In this document: one piece after another, positions 33,671 to 45,694 of the stretch
How positions within the stretch are numbered: the first letter of the stretch is position 1
Layout of the letters: each line of letters starts with the position of its first letter
Assembly (NCBI RefSeq): GCF_030435805.1
Contig: NC_081296.1
Location: 30,097,745-30,161,744 of the forward strand
Direction of reading: 5' to 3'
Length of the DNA stretch: 64,000 nt
From: Mustela lutreola
Lineage: Eukaryota > Chordata > Mammalia > Carnivora > Mustelidae
Notes under the pieces: generated by a model
Seen by the model: only the letters and a program-made list of their open reading frames with translations
Told to the model about the DNA's origin: nothing
Databases searched by the model: none
Program-made: the position numbers and the translations under genes

Positions 33671-35092
33671 AGTGCAGGGGACAGTGCGGGGATCAGCAGC
33701 CCCCAGACCCTCGGGGCATTTGAGGGCGCGCTGCTGCAGTTGGGCGCTAGAGGAGAACGAATGCTCGAGCGTCTCCGCGCGTTGGGCCCGGAGCCCACGC
33801 ACCTCTGCACGTGCCCACGGGGGTGTTCTGGCACTCAAGCTGGCCCACCGCCCCAATCCCCTTCTCAGGACAGCTCCCCGGGAGCCAGGGCTTCGCCATC
33901 CTCGTCTCCTCGTGTCCTTCGGCGGGCCTGGCCGGCTAGGTCCTCGGTGTGTCGACATGCAGCAGAGGGGAGCGGAAGCCTTGGGCTCGGAGGGAGGCCC
34001 GAGACGCCTTGGGAAGCGGGTAGCCCAGCAGTGACTCTGCAGCAGGCCGTGGGCGTGGGGTGGCGGTCATCGTGGTCCAGACGTCGTGGGACACCCCGGG
34101 AGCGGGTGCCCTTGAGCCATGCCAGGGGCAGGGAACGCGAGCGTGGGGCCGGGTGGCTGGCAAGACCCGGAAAGCGCAGAGTGGCCGCCATAGGATCAGG
34201 GGACCCTGAGGCCCCCTGATCCATCTGGGCGTGTCTCGTGGGCCTACGAACGTAGTGGACGTGAGACTTGTGGTCTCAGAAGCTTCTGTGATCTTCTGCC
34301 ACGGGGTGTTGCTCGAGGCCCGGGACTTGGCTTGTTTCCGCGGACTGACGAGGTCTGAGCTCCTGCCCCACAGCGCAGACGCCCAAGGCGTTGGAGACCC
34401 CACCAGGCTGCTTGCGAAGAGCGCAAGAGGATTCCTTGTGCTCGCGAGACAGCCGGGTTCCACGGGGCTACGGGGCGGAATCTGCGAGGGCCAGGCCCTT
34501 GCAGCCATTGGGTCGGAGCCTCTCTCCGGAGGCTCTCAAGCACCGGGGACCGGGTCCTGACGAAGCGGCGCTGCACGGCGAGAGTCGGGTACCTCGCCCA
34601 GGGCAGCCGGTGGGTGGTGTGCCTGGCCGTAGTGGTGGACAGCGACCTGGCATTCCGAGCTCGGCCCTGGGGCAGCCGTGGGCCCGAGCCACCTTGGGCT
34701 TCCAGGGTAGGGGCTCCGATCCTTGGCTCCCAGGTGGGACCATGGGTGGGTAGGCGGCGTCCTGGCCACAACTCCCTGACCGCCCCCCTCGGCTCCCGTG
34801 CAAGGGAGACAGCGGAGACACGTCAAAACCCTGTGCTCCGTGCCATGTTCACGGACCGTTCTGTCGACGGTGGTGCTGACCCAGGGGCCTAGATCTCCCT
34901 TGTTTGGGGATGCCCTGGTAAGGGCAGCTGGGGCCCTGGGCCCTGCTCCGTCGTCTCGCACATCAGCCATGCGTGGGTCGGCCGTATGCCCGGCCCCCAC
35001 CGGCCAGGACGTTGGGAAAGGTAGCCCTCGGCCGTCCGGCCGGTGCCCCGGACCAGGGCTTTTGGACAGCTGGTCTCTCCGTCTCTCCTCAG

Positions 35093-35210
35093 AACCGCAT
35101 CCACAAGCGGGGAGATCGCCCGCACCAGCTCGTCTTGCCTGGCCCGGCCCTGCCCACAGGTCCAATGTCTCAGGACCCCGGCTCATGGCGCAGTCCGCCA
35201 CGCAGCCCCG
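35093..35210 (+). ncRNA. SNHG14: B11 host exon, 118 nt
   Basis: AG at 35091-35092, GT at 35211. The donor is followed by AGGTTCTGGGTGCG as in B2. Confidence 0.68.
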
Positions 35211-35262
35211 GTAAGCAGGTTCTGGGTGCGACGCGACCGCACGCATCGCCGCCAACCTGCTT

Positions 35263-35343
35263 GGGTCAATGATGACAACTCAAATGGTCTCGAAGAGCGG
35301 TGATGACCTAAAAATCATGCTCAATAGGATTACGCTGAGGCCC
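35263..35343 (+). ncRNA. SNORD115: SNORD115 C/D-box snoRNA, copy B11
   Basis: Consensus B copy. GCAGGCTTCTGT follows it, shared only with B16. Confidence 0.97.
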
Positions 35344-35593
35344 AATGCAGGCTTCTGTGCCGGGATCAGCATCCCCCGGAGCCTCGGGGCCCTGGAGGGG
35401 CGCTGCCGTTGGGAGCTTGAGGCCAAGGATCCCCCGGGGATCCCTGCTCCGGCCCTGGAAAGCCCGTGCACGTCAGGGGCCCCTCGAGGTGTGGAGGCAG
35501 CCCACCCGGCCTAGAGACTGAATCCCTTCCCCTCCCCTGGACAGCTCCCTGGGAGCCATGCCTTAGGAACCCTTGTCTCCTTGTGTCTTGCAG

Positions 35594-35638
35594 CGGGCCT
35601 TGGGCGCCAGGTGGTAGGCGCGGCGTTGGCCACGACAG
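35594..35638 (+). ncRNA. SNHG14: B11 downstream host exon, 45 nt
   Basis: AG at 35592-35593, GTGAGT at 35639. Consensus. Confidence 0.68.
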
Positions 35639-36769
35639 GTGAGTGGGAGACTCTGGGCCTGGCGGGAGATGGCAGTCGCCATGGGCGTCGTCCGCGAAGC
35701 CAGAGTCACGGCACGGGGCTCTGGGTCCACCACTGAGCTACGGGTGGAGGCCCCCGTTGTCCACACAGCGTTGGCTGGCACGTGATCAGGCTCCCTTGAG
35801 CCATCCCAGGTGCAGGGAACGCGAACGTTGGGCCGCGGGAACTGGCCGGGACTGGATCCCGGGGGGATGCCGCCATAGATCCGCGTGGCCCTGAGGCCTC
35901 CTTGGACCTCCCTTTGTGTCCTGTGCGCCCGTGAGGAGACGGGTTCGGGAGACCCTTGGCGTCAGGGACTTCTGTCCCCCTCAGCGAGTGGCGGTTGCTC
36001 GAGCCAACCCCAGTGCATGTTTCTTGGGGCTAGAGCGGGTAGAGCTCCTGCCCTAGGCACCAGACTCCCAAGGACTTTGGGAGCCTGGGAGGCTGCTGAA
36101 GTACAGCCCTCGATGTTTGCTTGGGCTGCCGATGGAGCATGGTTTGGCTGGACGTCGGCAAGAATGGGCGAGCCACAGGCCACAGCGGGCATTGGGCGAG
36201 AGCCTGTCGGGCCAGGCCCCCAGAGGAGGGGCCGCCACGCGGGGAGACTCTGGACCCTGTTGCAGGGCGGGCATTGGTCCCCCTGCCTCCCGCTGGCGGG
36301 AGACCGTGACCCGCGACTCCCTCTCCAGACGTGGACCGTCGGGGCATGGGGGCCAACGTTGGCTGCGAGTGCCAGCGCCCGGATGCACGGACGGCAGCCG
36401 GGCCAATCTGGGGTTGACGTCTGCCTGGCCATAAGTTCTGGGGCCGCCCCCGTTGGCTCGGGGCCCGGGAGGCATCGGGGGGTGGTAACTCGATAACCTA
36501 GTGTTCCCGCCCACGTTGTGGGGCCATTCTTAGCAAGGGCTGGTTCCCACAGGGGCCCTGATCTCCACAGTTTCTGGAGGCCCAGGGATGTACAGCGGCT
36601 CCCCAGGGCCCTTTCCCTTGCTTGCGGCGGCTCCGAGCCTTGGGTCGTTCGTTCCTCCACCCGCCTGGCCAGCAGCGGCCAGGGCTTCGGGCGTGACCGA
36701 TCGTGGCCGCATGGGGCACGAGCCACAGAGCAGGCCGTTCTGACAGCTGGCCTCTCCCTCTGTCCTTAG

Positions 36770-36887
36770 ATCCCCGTCCCCCAGAGAGGATCTCGCCTTG
36801 ACGACCAAGTCTGGCTTCTCCCAGCCCCGCCCAAAGGGCCCGTGTCTCGGATCGCCGGGGCATGGCGCCGTCCCGACCGCTCCCTCG
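36770..36887 (+). ncRNA. SNHG14: A12 host exon, 118 nt
   Basis: AG at 36768-36769, GT at 36888. ATCCCC subtype with short poly-G. Confidence 0.68.
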
Positions 36888-36941
36888 GTAAGGAGGGGTT
36901 CCGGGTGGGCAGGGACCTCACGCGTCGCCCCCGGCTTGCTT

Positions 36942-37022
36942 GGGTCAATGATGAGAACTCATATGGTCTCGAAGAGCGATGATGACCTAAAAATCATGCT
37001 CAATAGGATTACGCTGAGGCCC
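36942..37022 (+). ncRNA. SNORD115: SNORD115 C/D-box snoRNA, copy A12
   Basis: Consensus A copy, duplicate partner of A3. Confidence 0.97.
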
Positions 37023-38444
37023 AGTGCAGGGGACCGTGCGGGGATCAGCAGCCCCCAGACCCTCGGGGCATTTGAGGGCGCACTGCTGCAGCTGGGCGCT
37101 AGAGGAGAACGAACGCACGAGCGTCTGCGCGCGTTGGGCCCGGAGCCCAGGCGCCTCTGCGCGTGCCCACGGGGGTGTTCTGGCACTCAAGCTGGCCCAC
37201 CGCCCCAATCCCCTTCCCAGGACAGCTCCCCGGGAGCCAGGGCTTCGCCATCCTCGTCTCCTCGTGTCCTTCGGCGGGCCTGGCCGGCTAGGTCCTCGGT
37301 GTGTCGACATGCAGCAGAGGTGAGCGGAAGCCTTGGGCTCGGAGGGAGGCCCGAGACGCCTTGGGAAGCGGGTAGCCCAGCAGTGACTCTGCAGCAGGCC
37401 GTGGGCTTGGGGTGGCGGTCCTCGTGGTCCAGACGTCGTGGGCCACCCCGGGAGCGGGTGCCCTTGAGCCATCCCAGGGGCAGGGAACGCAAGCGTGGGG
37501 CCGGGTGGCTGGCAAGACCCGTAAAGCGCAGAGTGGCCGCCATAGGATCAGGGGACCCTGAGGCCCCCTGATCCATCTGGGCGTGTCTCGTGGGCCTACG
37601 AACGTAGTGGACGTGAGACTTGTGGTCTCAGAAGCTTCTGTGATCTTCTGCCACGGGGTGTTGCTCGAGGCCCGGGACTTGGCTTGTTTCCGCGGGCTGA
37701 CGAGGCCTGAGCTCCCGCCCCACAGCACAGACCCCCAAGGCGTTGGAGACCCCACCAGGCTGCTTGCGAAGAGCGCAAGAGGATTCCTTGTGCTCGCGAG
37801 ACAGCCGGGTTCCACGGGGCTACGGGGCGGAATCTGCGAGGGCCAGACCCTTGCAGCCATTGGGTCGGAGCCTCTCTCCGGAGGCTCTCAAGCACCGGGG
37901 ACCGGGTCCTGACGAAGCGACGCTGCACGGCGAGAGTCGGGTACCTCGCCCAGGGCAGCCGGTGGGTGGTGTGCCTGGCTGTAGTGGTGGACAGCGACCT
38001 GGCATTCAGAGCTCGGCCCTGGGGCAGCCGTGGGCCCGAGCCACCTTGGGCTTCCAGGGTAGGGGCTCCGATCCTTGGCTCCCAGGTGGGACCATGGGTG
38101 GGTGGGCGGCGTCCTGGCCACAAGTCCCTGACCGCCCCCCTCGGCTCTCGTGCAAGGGAGACAGCGGGGACACGTCAAAACCCTGTGCTCCGTGCCATGT
38201 TCACGGACCGTTCTGCCGACGGTGGTGCTGACCCAGGGGCCTAGATCTCCCTTGTTTGGGGATGCCCTGGTAAGGGCAGCTGGGGCCCTGGGCCCTGCTC
38301 CGTCGTCTCGCACATCAGCCATGCGTGGGTCGGCCGTATGCCCGGCCCCCACCGGCCAGGACGTTGGGAAAGGTAGCCCTCGGCCGTCCGGCCGGTGCCC
38401 CGGACCAGGGCTTTTGGACAGCTGGTCTCTCCGTCTCTCCTCAG

Positions 38445-38562
38445 AACCGCATCCACAAGCGGGGAGATCGCCCGCACCAGCTCGTCTTGCCTGGCCCGGC
38501 CCTGCCCACAGGTCCAATGTCTCAGGACCCCGGCTCATGGCGCAGTCCGCCACGCAGCCCCG
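38445..38562 (+). ncRNA. SNHG14: B12 host exon, 118 nt
   Basis: AG at 38443-38444, GT at 38563. Consensus. Confidence 0.68.
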
Positions 38563-38614
38563 GTAAGCAGGTTCTGGGGGCGACGCGACCGCACGCATCG
38601 CCGCCAACCTGCTT

Positions 38615-38695
38615 GGGTCAATGATGACAACTCAAATGGTCTCGAAGAGCGGTGATGAACTAAAAATCATGCTCAATAGGATTACGCTGAGGCCC
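38615..38695 (+). ncRNA. SNORD115: SNORD115 C/D-box snoRNA, copy B12
   Basis: GTGATGAAC variant as in B3 and B6; guide perfect. GCAGGCATCTTT follows. Confidence 0.96.
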
Positions 38696-38945
38696 AATGC
38701 AGGCATCTTTGCCGGGATCAGCATCCCCCGGAGCCTCGGGGCCCTGGAGGGACGCTGCCGGTGGGAGCTTGAGGCCAAGGATCCCCCGGGGATCCCTGCT
38801 CCTGCCCTGGAAAGCCCGTGCACGTCAGGGGCCCCTCGAGGTGTGGAGGCAGCCCACCCGGCCTAGAGACTGAATCCCCTCCCCTCCCCTGGACAGCTCC
38901 CTGGGAGCCATGCCTTAGGAACCGTTGTCTCCTTGTGTCTTGCAG

Positions 38946-38990
38946 CGGGCCTTGGGCGCCAGGTGGTAGGCGCGGCGTTGGCCACGACAG
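38946..38990 (+). ncRNA. SNHG14: B12 downstream host exon, 45 nt
   Basis: AG at 38944-38945, GTGAGT at 38991. Consensus. Confidence 0.68.
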
Positions 38991-40120
38991 GTGAGTGGGA
39001 GACTCTGGGCCTGGCGGGAGATGGCAGACGCCATGGGCGTCATCCGCGAAGCCAGAGTCACGGCACGGGGCTCTGGCTCCACCACTGAGCTACGGGTGGA
39101 GGCCCCCGTTGTCCACACAGCGTTGGCTGGCGCGTGATCAGGCTCCCTTGAGCCATCCCAGGTGCAGGGAACGCGAACGTTGGGCCGCGGGAACTGGCCG
39201 GGACTGGATCCCGGGGGGATGCCGCCATAGATCCGCGTGGCCCTGAGGCCTCCTTGGACCTCCCTTTGTGTCCTGTGCGCCCGTGAGGAGACGGGTTCGG
39301 GAGACCCTTGGCGTCAGGGACTTCTGTCCCCCTCAGCGAGTGGCGGTTGCTCGAGCCAACCCCAGGGCATGTTTCTTGGGGCTGGAGCGGGCAGAGCTCC
39401 TGCCCTAGGCACCAGAGTCCCAAGGACTTTGGGAGCCTGGGAGGCTGCTGAAGTACAGCCCTCGATGTTTGCTTGGGCTGCCGATGGAGCATGGTTTGGC
39501 TGGACGTGGGCAAGAATGGGCGAGCCCCAGGCCACAGCGGGCATTGGGCGAGAGCCTGTCGGGCCAGGCCCCCAGAGGAGGGGCCGCCACGCGGGGACAC
39601 TCTGGACCCTGTTGCAGGGCGGGCATTGGTCCCCTGCCTCCCGCTGGCGGGAGACCGTGACCCGCGACTCCCTCTCCAGACGTGGACCGTCGGGGCATGG
39701 GGGCCAACGTTGGCTGCGAGTGCCAGCGCCCGGATGCACGGACGGCAGCCGGGCCAATCTGGGGTTGGCGTCTGCCTGGCCATAAGTTCTGGGGCCGCCC
39801 CCGTTGGCTCGGGGCCCGGGAGGCATCGGGGGGGGGGCACTCGATAACCTAGTGTTCCCGCCCACGTTGTGGGGCCTTTCTTAGCAAGGGGTGGTTCCCA
39901 CAGGGGCCCTGATCTCCACAGTTTCTGGAGGCCCAGGGATGTACAGCGGCTCCCCAGGGCCCTTTTCCTTGCTTGCGGCGGCTCCGAGCCTTGGGTCGTT
40001 CGTTCCTCCACCCGCCTGGCCAGCAGCGGCCAGGGCTTCGGGCGTGTCTGATCGTGGCCGCATGGGGTACGAGCCACAGAGCAGGCCGTTCTGACAGCTG
40101 GCCTCTCCCTCTGTCCTTAG

Positions 40121-40238
40121 AACCCCGTCCCCCAGGGAGGATCTCGCCTTGACGACCAAGTCTGGCTTCTCCCAGCCCCGCCCAAAGGGCCCGTGTCTCG
40201 GATCGCCGGGGCATGGCGCCGTCCCGACCGCTCCCTCG
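40121..40238 (+). ncRNA. SNHG14: A13 host exon, 118 nt
   Basis: AG at 40119-40120, GT at 40239. Consensus AACCCC subtype. Confidence 0.68.
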
Positions 40239-40292
40239 GTAAGGAGGGGTTCCGGGTGGGCAGGGACCTCACGCGTCGCCCCCGGCTTGCTT

Positions 40293-40373
40293 GGGTCAAT
40301 GATGAGAACTCATATGGTCTCGAAGAGCGATGATGACCTAAAAATCATGCTCAATAGGATTACGCTGAGGCCC
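40293..40373 (+). ncRNA. SNORD115: SNORD115 C/D-box snoRNA, copy A13
   Basis: Consensus A copy, partner of A4. Confidence 0.97.
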
Positions 40374-41795
40374 AGTGCAGGGGACCGTGCGGGGATCAGC
40401 AGCCCCCAGACCCTCGGGGCATTTGAGGGCGCGCTGCTGCAGCTGGGCGCTAGAGGAGAACGAACGCTCGAGCGTCTGCGCGCGTTGGGCCCGGAGCCCA
40501 GGCGCCTCTGCGCGTGCCCACGGGGGTGTTCTGGCACTCAAGCTGGCCCACCGCCCCAATCCCCTTCCCAGGACAGCTCCCCGGGAGCCAGGGCTTCGCC
40601 ATCCTCGTCTCCTCGTGTCCTTCGGCGGGCCTGGCCGGCTAGGTCCTCGGTGTGTCGACATGCAGCAGAGGTGAGCGGAAGCCTTGGGCTCGGAGGGAGG
40701 CCCGAGACGCCTTGGGTAGCGGGTAGCCCAGCAGTGACTCTGCAGCAGGCCGTGGGCTTGGGGTGGCGGTCCTCGTGGTCCAGACGTCGTGGGCCACCCC
40801 GGGATCGGGTGCCCTTGAGCCATCCCAGGGGCAGGGAACGCGAGCGTGGGGCCGGGTGGCTGGCAAGACCCGGAAAGCGCAGAGTGGCCGCCATAGGATC
40901 AGGGGATCCTGAGGCCCCCTGATCCATCTGGGCGTGTCTCGTGGGCCTACGAACGTAGTGGACGTGAGACTTGTGGTCTCAGAAGCTTCTGTGATCTTCT
41001 GCCACGGGGTGTTGCTCGAGGTCCGGGACTTGGCTTTTTTCCGCGGGCTGACGAGGCCTGAGCTCCTGCCCCACAGCGCAGACGCCCAAGGCGTTGGAGA
41101 CCACACCAGGCTGCTTGCGAATAGCGCAAGAGGATACCTTGTGCTCGCGAGACAGCCGGGTTCCACGGGGCTACGGGGCGGAATCTGCGAGTGCCAGGCC
41201 CTTGCAGCCATTGGGTCGGAGCCACTCTCCGGAGGCTCTCAAGCACCGGGGACCGGGTCCTGACGAAGCGGCGCTGCACGGCGAGAATCGGGTACCTCGC
41301 CCAGGGCAGCCGGTGGTTGGTGTGCCTGGCCGTAGTGGTGGACAGCGACCTGGCATTCCGAGCTCGGCCCTGGGGCAGCCGTGGGCCCGAGCCACCTTGG
41401 GCTTCCAGGGTAGGGGCTCCGATCCTTGGCTCCCAGGTGGGACCATGGGTGGGTAGGCGGCGTCCTGGCCACAACTCCCTGACCGCCCCCCTCGGCTCCC
41501 GTGCAAGGGAGACAGCGGAGACACGTCAAAACCCTGTGCTCCGTGCCATGTTCACGGACCGTTCTGTCGACGGTGGTGCTGACCCAGGGGCCTAGATCTC
41601 CCTTGTTTGGGGATGCCCTGGTAAGGGCAGCTGGGGCCCTGGGCCCTGCTCCGTCGTCTCGCACATCAGCCATGCGTGGGTCGGCCGTATGCCCGGCCCC
41701 CACCGGCCAGGTCGTTGGGAAAGGTAGCCCTCGGCCGTCCGGCCGGTGCCCCGGACCAGGGCTTTTGGACAGCTGGTCTCTCCGTCTCTCCTCAG

Positions 41796-41913
41796 AACCG
41801 CATCCACAAGCGGGGAGATCGCCCGCACCAGCTCGTCTTGCCTGGCCCGGCCCTGCCCACAGGTCCAATGTCTCAGGACCCCGGCTCATGGCGCAGTCCG
41901 CCACGCAGCCCCG
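41796..41913 (+). ncRNA. SNHG14: B13 host exon, 118 nt
   Basis: AG at 41794-41795, GT at 41914. Consensus. Confidence 0.68.
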
Positions 41914-41965
41914 GTAAGCAGGTTCTGGGGGCGACGCGACCGCACGCATCGCCGCCAACCTGCTT

Positions 41966-42046
41966 GGGTCAATGATGACAACTCAAATGGTCTCGAAGAG
42001 CGGTGATGACCTAAAAATCATGCTTAATAGGATTACGCTGAGGCCC
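41966..42046 (+). ncRNA. SNORD115: SNORD115 copy B13 with guide substitution
   Basis: The guide reads ATGCTTAATAGG (C to T at guide position 6). This turns a C-G pair with HTR2C into a U-G wobble, so pairing is weakened rather than broken. Its recent duplicate B18 has the normal guide, so the change is probably newer than the duplication. Confidence 0.95.
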
Positions 42047-42296
42047 AATGCAGGCGTCTGTGCCGGGATCAGCATCCCCCGGAGCCTCGGGGCCCTGGAG
42101 GGGCGCTGCCGTTGGGAGCTTGAGGCCAAGGATCCCCCGGGGATCCCTGCTCCGGCCCTGGAAAGCCCGTGCGCGTCAGGGGCCCCTCGAGGTGTGGAGG
42201 CAGCCCACCCGGCCTAGAGACTGAATCCCCTCCCCTCCCCTGGACAGCTCCCTGGGAGCCATGCCTTAGGAACCCTTGTCTCCTTGTGTCTTGCAG

Positions 42297-42341
42297 CGGG
42301 CCTTGGGCACCAGGTGGTAGGCGCGGCGTTGGCCACGACAG
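42297..42341 (+). ncRNA. SNHG14: B13 downstream host exon, 45 nt
   Basis: AG at 42295-42296, GTGAGT at 42342. GGGCACCAGG variant. Confidence 0.68.
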
Positions 42342-43473
42342 GTGAGTGGGAGACTCTGGGCCTGGCGGGAGATGGCAGACGCCATGGGCATCGTCCGCGA
42401 AGCCAGAGTCACGGCACGGGGCTCTGGCTCCACCACTGAGCTACGGGTGGAGGCCCCCGTTGTCCACACAGCGTTGGCTGGCGCGTGATCAGGCTCCCTT
42501 GAGCCATCCCAGGTGCAGGGAACGCGAACGTTGGGCCGCGGGAACTGGCCGGGACTGGATCCCGGGGGGATGCCGCCATAGATCCGCGTGGCCCTGAGGC
42601 CTCCTTGGACCTCCCTTTGTGTCCTGTGCGCCCGTGAGGAGACGGGTTCGGGAGACCCTTGGCGTCAGGGACTTCTGTCCCCCTCAGCGAGTGGCGGTTG
42701 CTCGAGCCAACCCCAGCGCATGTTTCTTGGGGCTGGAGCGGGCAGAGCTCCTGCCCTAGGCACCAGACTCCCAAGGACTTTGGGAGCCTGGGAGGCTGCT
42801 GAAGTACAGCCCTCGATGTTTGCTTGGGCTGCCGATGGAGCATGGTTTGGCTGGACGTGGGCAAGAATGGGCGAGCCCCAGGCCACAGCGGGCATTGGGC
42901 GAGAGCCTGTCGGGCCAGGCCCCCAGAGGAGGGGCCGCCACGCGGGGACACTCTGGACCCTGTTGCAGGGCGGGCATTGGTCCCCTGCCTCCCGCTGGCG
43001 GGAGACCGTGACCCGCGACTCCCTCTCCAGACGTGGACCGTCGGGGCATGGGGGCCAACGTTGGCTGCGAGTGCCAGCGCCCGGATGCACGGACGGCAGC
43101 CGGGCCAATCTGGGGTTGGCGTCTGCCTGGCCATAAGTTCTGGGGCCGCCCCCGTTGGCTCGGGGCCCGGGAGGCATCGGGGGGGGGGGTAACTCGATAA
43201 CCTAGTGTTCCCGCTCACGTTGTGGGGCCTTTCTTAGCAAGGGGTGGTTCCCACAGGGGCCCTGATCTCCACAGTTTCTGGAGGCCCAGGGATGTACAGC
43301 GGCTCCCCAGGGCCCTTTTCCTTGCTTGCGGCGGCTCCGAGCCTTGGGTCGTTCGTTCCTCCACCCGCCTGGCCAGCAGCGGCCAGGGCTTCGGGCGTGA
43401 CCAATCGTGGCCGCATGGGGCACGAGCCACGGAGCAGGCCGTTCTGACAGCTGGCCTCTCCCTCTGTCCTTAG

Positions 43474-43591
43474 AACCCCGTCCCCCAGGGAGGATCTCGC
43501 CTTGACGACCAACTCTGGCTTCTCCCAGCCCCGCCCAAAGGGCCCGTGTCTCGGATCGCCGGGGCATGGCGCCGTCCCGACCGCTCCCTCG
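43474..43591 (+). ncRNA. SNHG14: A14 host exon, 118 nt
   Basis: AG at 43472-43473, donor GTAAGGAGGAG at 43592. GACCAACTCTGG variant. Confidence 0.68.
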
Positions 43592-43645
43592 GTAAGGAGG
43601 AGTTCCGGGTGGGCAGGGACCTCACGCGTCGCCCCCGGCTTGCTT

Positions 43646-43726
43646 GGGTCAATGATGAGAACTCATATGGTCTCGAAGAGCGATGATGACCTAAAAATCA
43701 TGCTCAATAGGATTACGCTGAGGCCC
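43646..43726 (+). ncRNA. SNORD115: SNORD115 C/D-box snoRNA, copy A14
   Basis: Consensus A copy, partner of A5 and A19. Confidence 0.97.
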
Positions 43727-45148
43727 AGTGCAGGGGACCGTGCGGGGATCAGCAGCCCCCAGACCCTCGGGGCATTTGAGGGCGCGCTGCTGCAGCTGGG
43801 CGCTAGAGGAGAACGAACGCTCGAGCGTCTGCGCGCGTTGGGCCCGGAGCCCAGGCGCCTCTGCGCGTGCCCACGGGGGTGTTCTGGCACTCAAGCTGGC
43901 CCACCGCCCCAATCCCCTTCCCAGGACAGCTCCCCGGGAGCCAGGGCTTCGCCATCCTCGTCTCCTCGTGTCCTTCGGCGGGCCTGGCCGGCTAGGTCCT
44001 CGGTGTGTCGACATGCAGCAGAGGTGAGCGGAAGCCTTGGGCTCGGAGGGAGGCCCGAGACGCCTTGGGAAGCGGGTAGCCCAGCAGTGACTCTGCAGCA
44101 GGCCGTGGGCTTGGGGTGGCGGTCCTCGTGGTCCAGACGTCGTGGGCCACCCCGGGAGCGGGTGCCCTTGAGCCATCCCAGGGGCAGGGAACGCGAGCGT
44201 GGGGCCGGGTGGCTGGCAAGACCCGGAAAGCGCAGAGTGGCCGCCATAGGATCAGGGGATCCTGAGGCCCCCTGATCCATCTGGGCGTGTCTCGTGGGCC
44301 TACGAACGTACTGGACGTGAGACTTGTGGTCTCAGAAGCTTCTGTGATCTTCTGCCACGGGGTGTTGCTCGAGGCCCGGGACTTGGCTTTTTTCCGCGGG
44401 CTGACGAGGCCTGAGCTCCTGCCCCACAGCGCAGACGCCCAAGGCGTTGGAGACCACACCAGGCTGCTTGCGAATAGCGCAAGAGGATACCTTGTGCTCG
44501 CGAGACAGCCGGGTTCCACGGGGCTACGGGGCGGAATCTGCGAGGGCCAGGCCCTTGCAGCCATTGGGTCGGAGCCTCTCTCCGGAGGCTCTCAAGCACC
44601 GGGGACCGGGTCCTGACGAAGCGGCGCTGCACGGCGAGAGTCGGGTACCTCGCCCAGGGCAGCCGGTGGGTGGTGTGCCTGGCTGTAGTGGTGGACAGCG
44701 ACCTGGCATTTAGAGCTCGGCCCTGGGGCAGCCGTGGGCCCGAGCCACCTTGGGCTTCCAGGGTAGGGACTCCGATCCTTGGCTCCCAGGTGGGACCATG
44801 GGTGGGTGGGCGGCGTCCTGGCCACAAGTCCCTGACCGCCACCCTCGGCTCTCGTGCAAGGGAGACAGCGGGGACACGTCAAAACCCTGTGCTCCGTGCC
44901 ATGTTCACGGACCGTTCTGCCGACGGTGGTGCTGACCCAGGGGCCTAGATCTCCCTTGTTTGGGGATGCCCTGGTAAGGGCAGCTGGGGCCCTGGGCCCT
45001 GCTCCGTCGTCTCGCACATCAGACATGCGTGGGTCGGCCGTATGTCCGGCCCCCTCCGGCCAGGACGTTGTGAAAGGTAGCCCTCGGCCGTCCGGCCGGT
45101 GCCCCGGACCAGGGCTTTTGGACAGCTGGTCTCTCCGTCTCTCCTCAG

Positions 45149-45266
45149 AACCGCATCCACAAGCGGGGAGATCGCCCGCACCAGCTCGTCTTGCCTGGCC
45201 CGGCCCTGCCCACAGGTCCAATGTCTCAGGACCCCGGCTCATGGCGCAGTCCGCCACGCAGCCCCG
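45149..45266 (+). ncRNA. SNHG14: B14 host exon, 118 nt
   Basis: AG at 45147-45148, GT at 45267. The donor reads GTAAGCATG where others read GTAAGCAGG. Confidence 0.68.
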
Positions 45267-45318
45267 GTAAGCATGTTCTGGGGGCGACGCGACCGCACGC
45301 ATTGCCGCCAACCTGCTT

Positions 45319-45399
45319 GGGTCAATGATGACAACTCAAATGGTCTCGAAGAGCGGTGATGACCTAAAAATCATGCTCAATAGGATTACGCTGAGGCCC
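45319..45399 (+). ncRNA. SNORD115: SNORD115 C/D-box snoRNA, copy B14
   Basis: Consensus B copy. TGGAGGAACGC follows, shared with B19. Confidence 0.97.
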
Positions 45400-45649
45400 A
45401 ATGCAGGCGTCTGTGCCGGGATCAGCATCCCCCGGAGCCTCGGGGCCCTGGAGGAACGCTGCCGTTGGGAGCTTGAGGCCAAGGATCCCCCGGGGATCCC
45501 TGCTCCTGCCCTGGAAAGCCCGTGCACGTCAGGGGCCCCTCGAGGTGTGGAGGCAGCCCACCCGGCCTAGAGACTGAATCCCCTCCCCTCCCCTGGACAG
45601 CTCCCTGGGAGCCATGCCTTAGGAACCCTTGTCTCCTTGTGTCTTGCAG

Positions 45650-45694
45650 CGGGCCTTGGGCGCCAGGTGGTAGGCGCGGCGTGGGCCACGACAG
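45650..45694 (+). ncRNA. SNHG14: B14 downstream host exon, 45 nt
   Basis: AG at 45648-45649, GTGAGT at 45695. GCGTGGGCCAC variant, shared with B19. Confidence 0.68.

Larger units (their letters stand above)
31606..44526 (+). repeat. Large duplicated block, right copy (30.17-kb offset)
   Basis: Counterpart of 1.44-14.36 kb. Variants such as the GTGGTTCGGCC site near 31621, the ATTACC after the poly-G near 33137, and GTACTGG near 44308 pair in order with the left copy. Edges are approximate. Confidence 0.8.
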
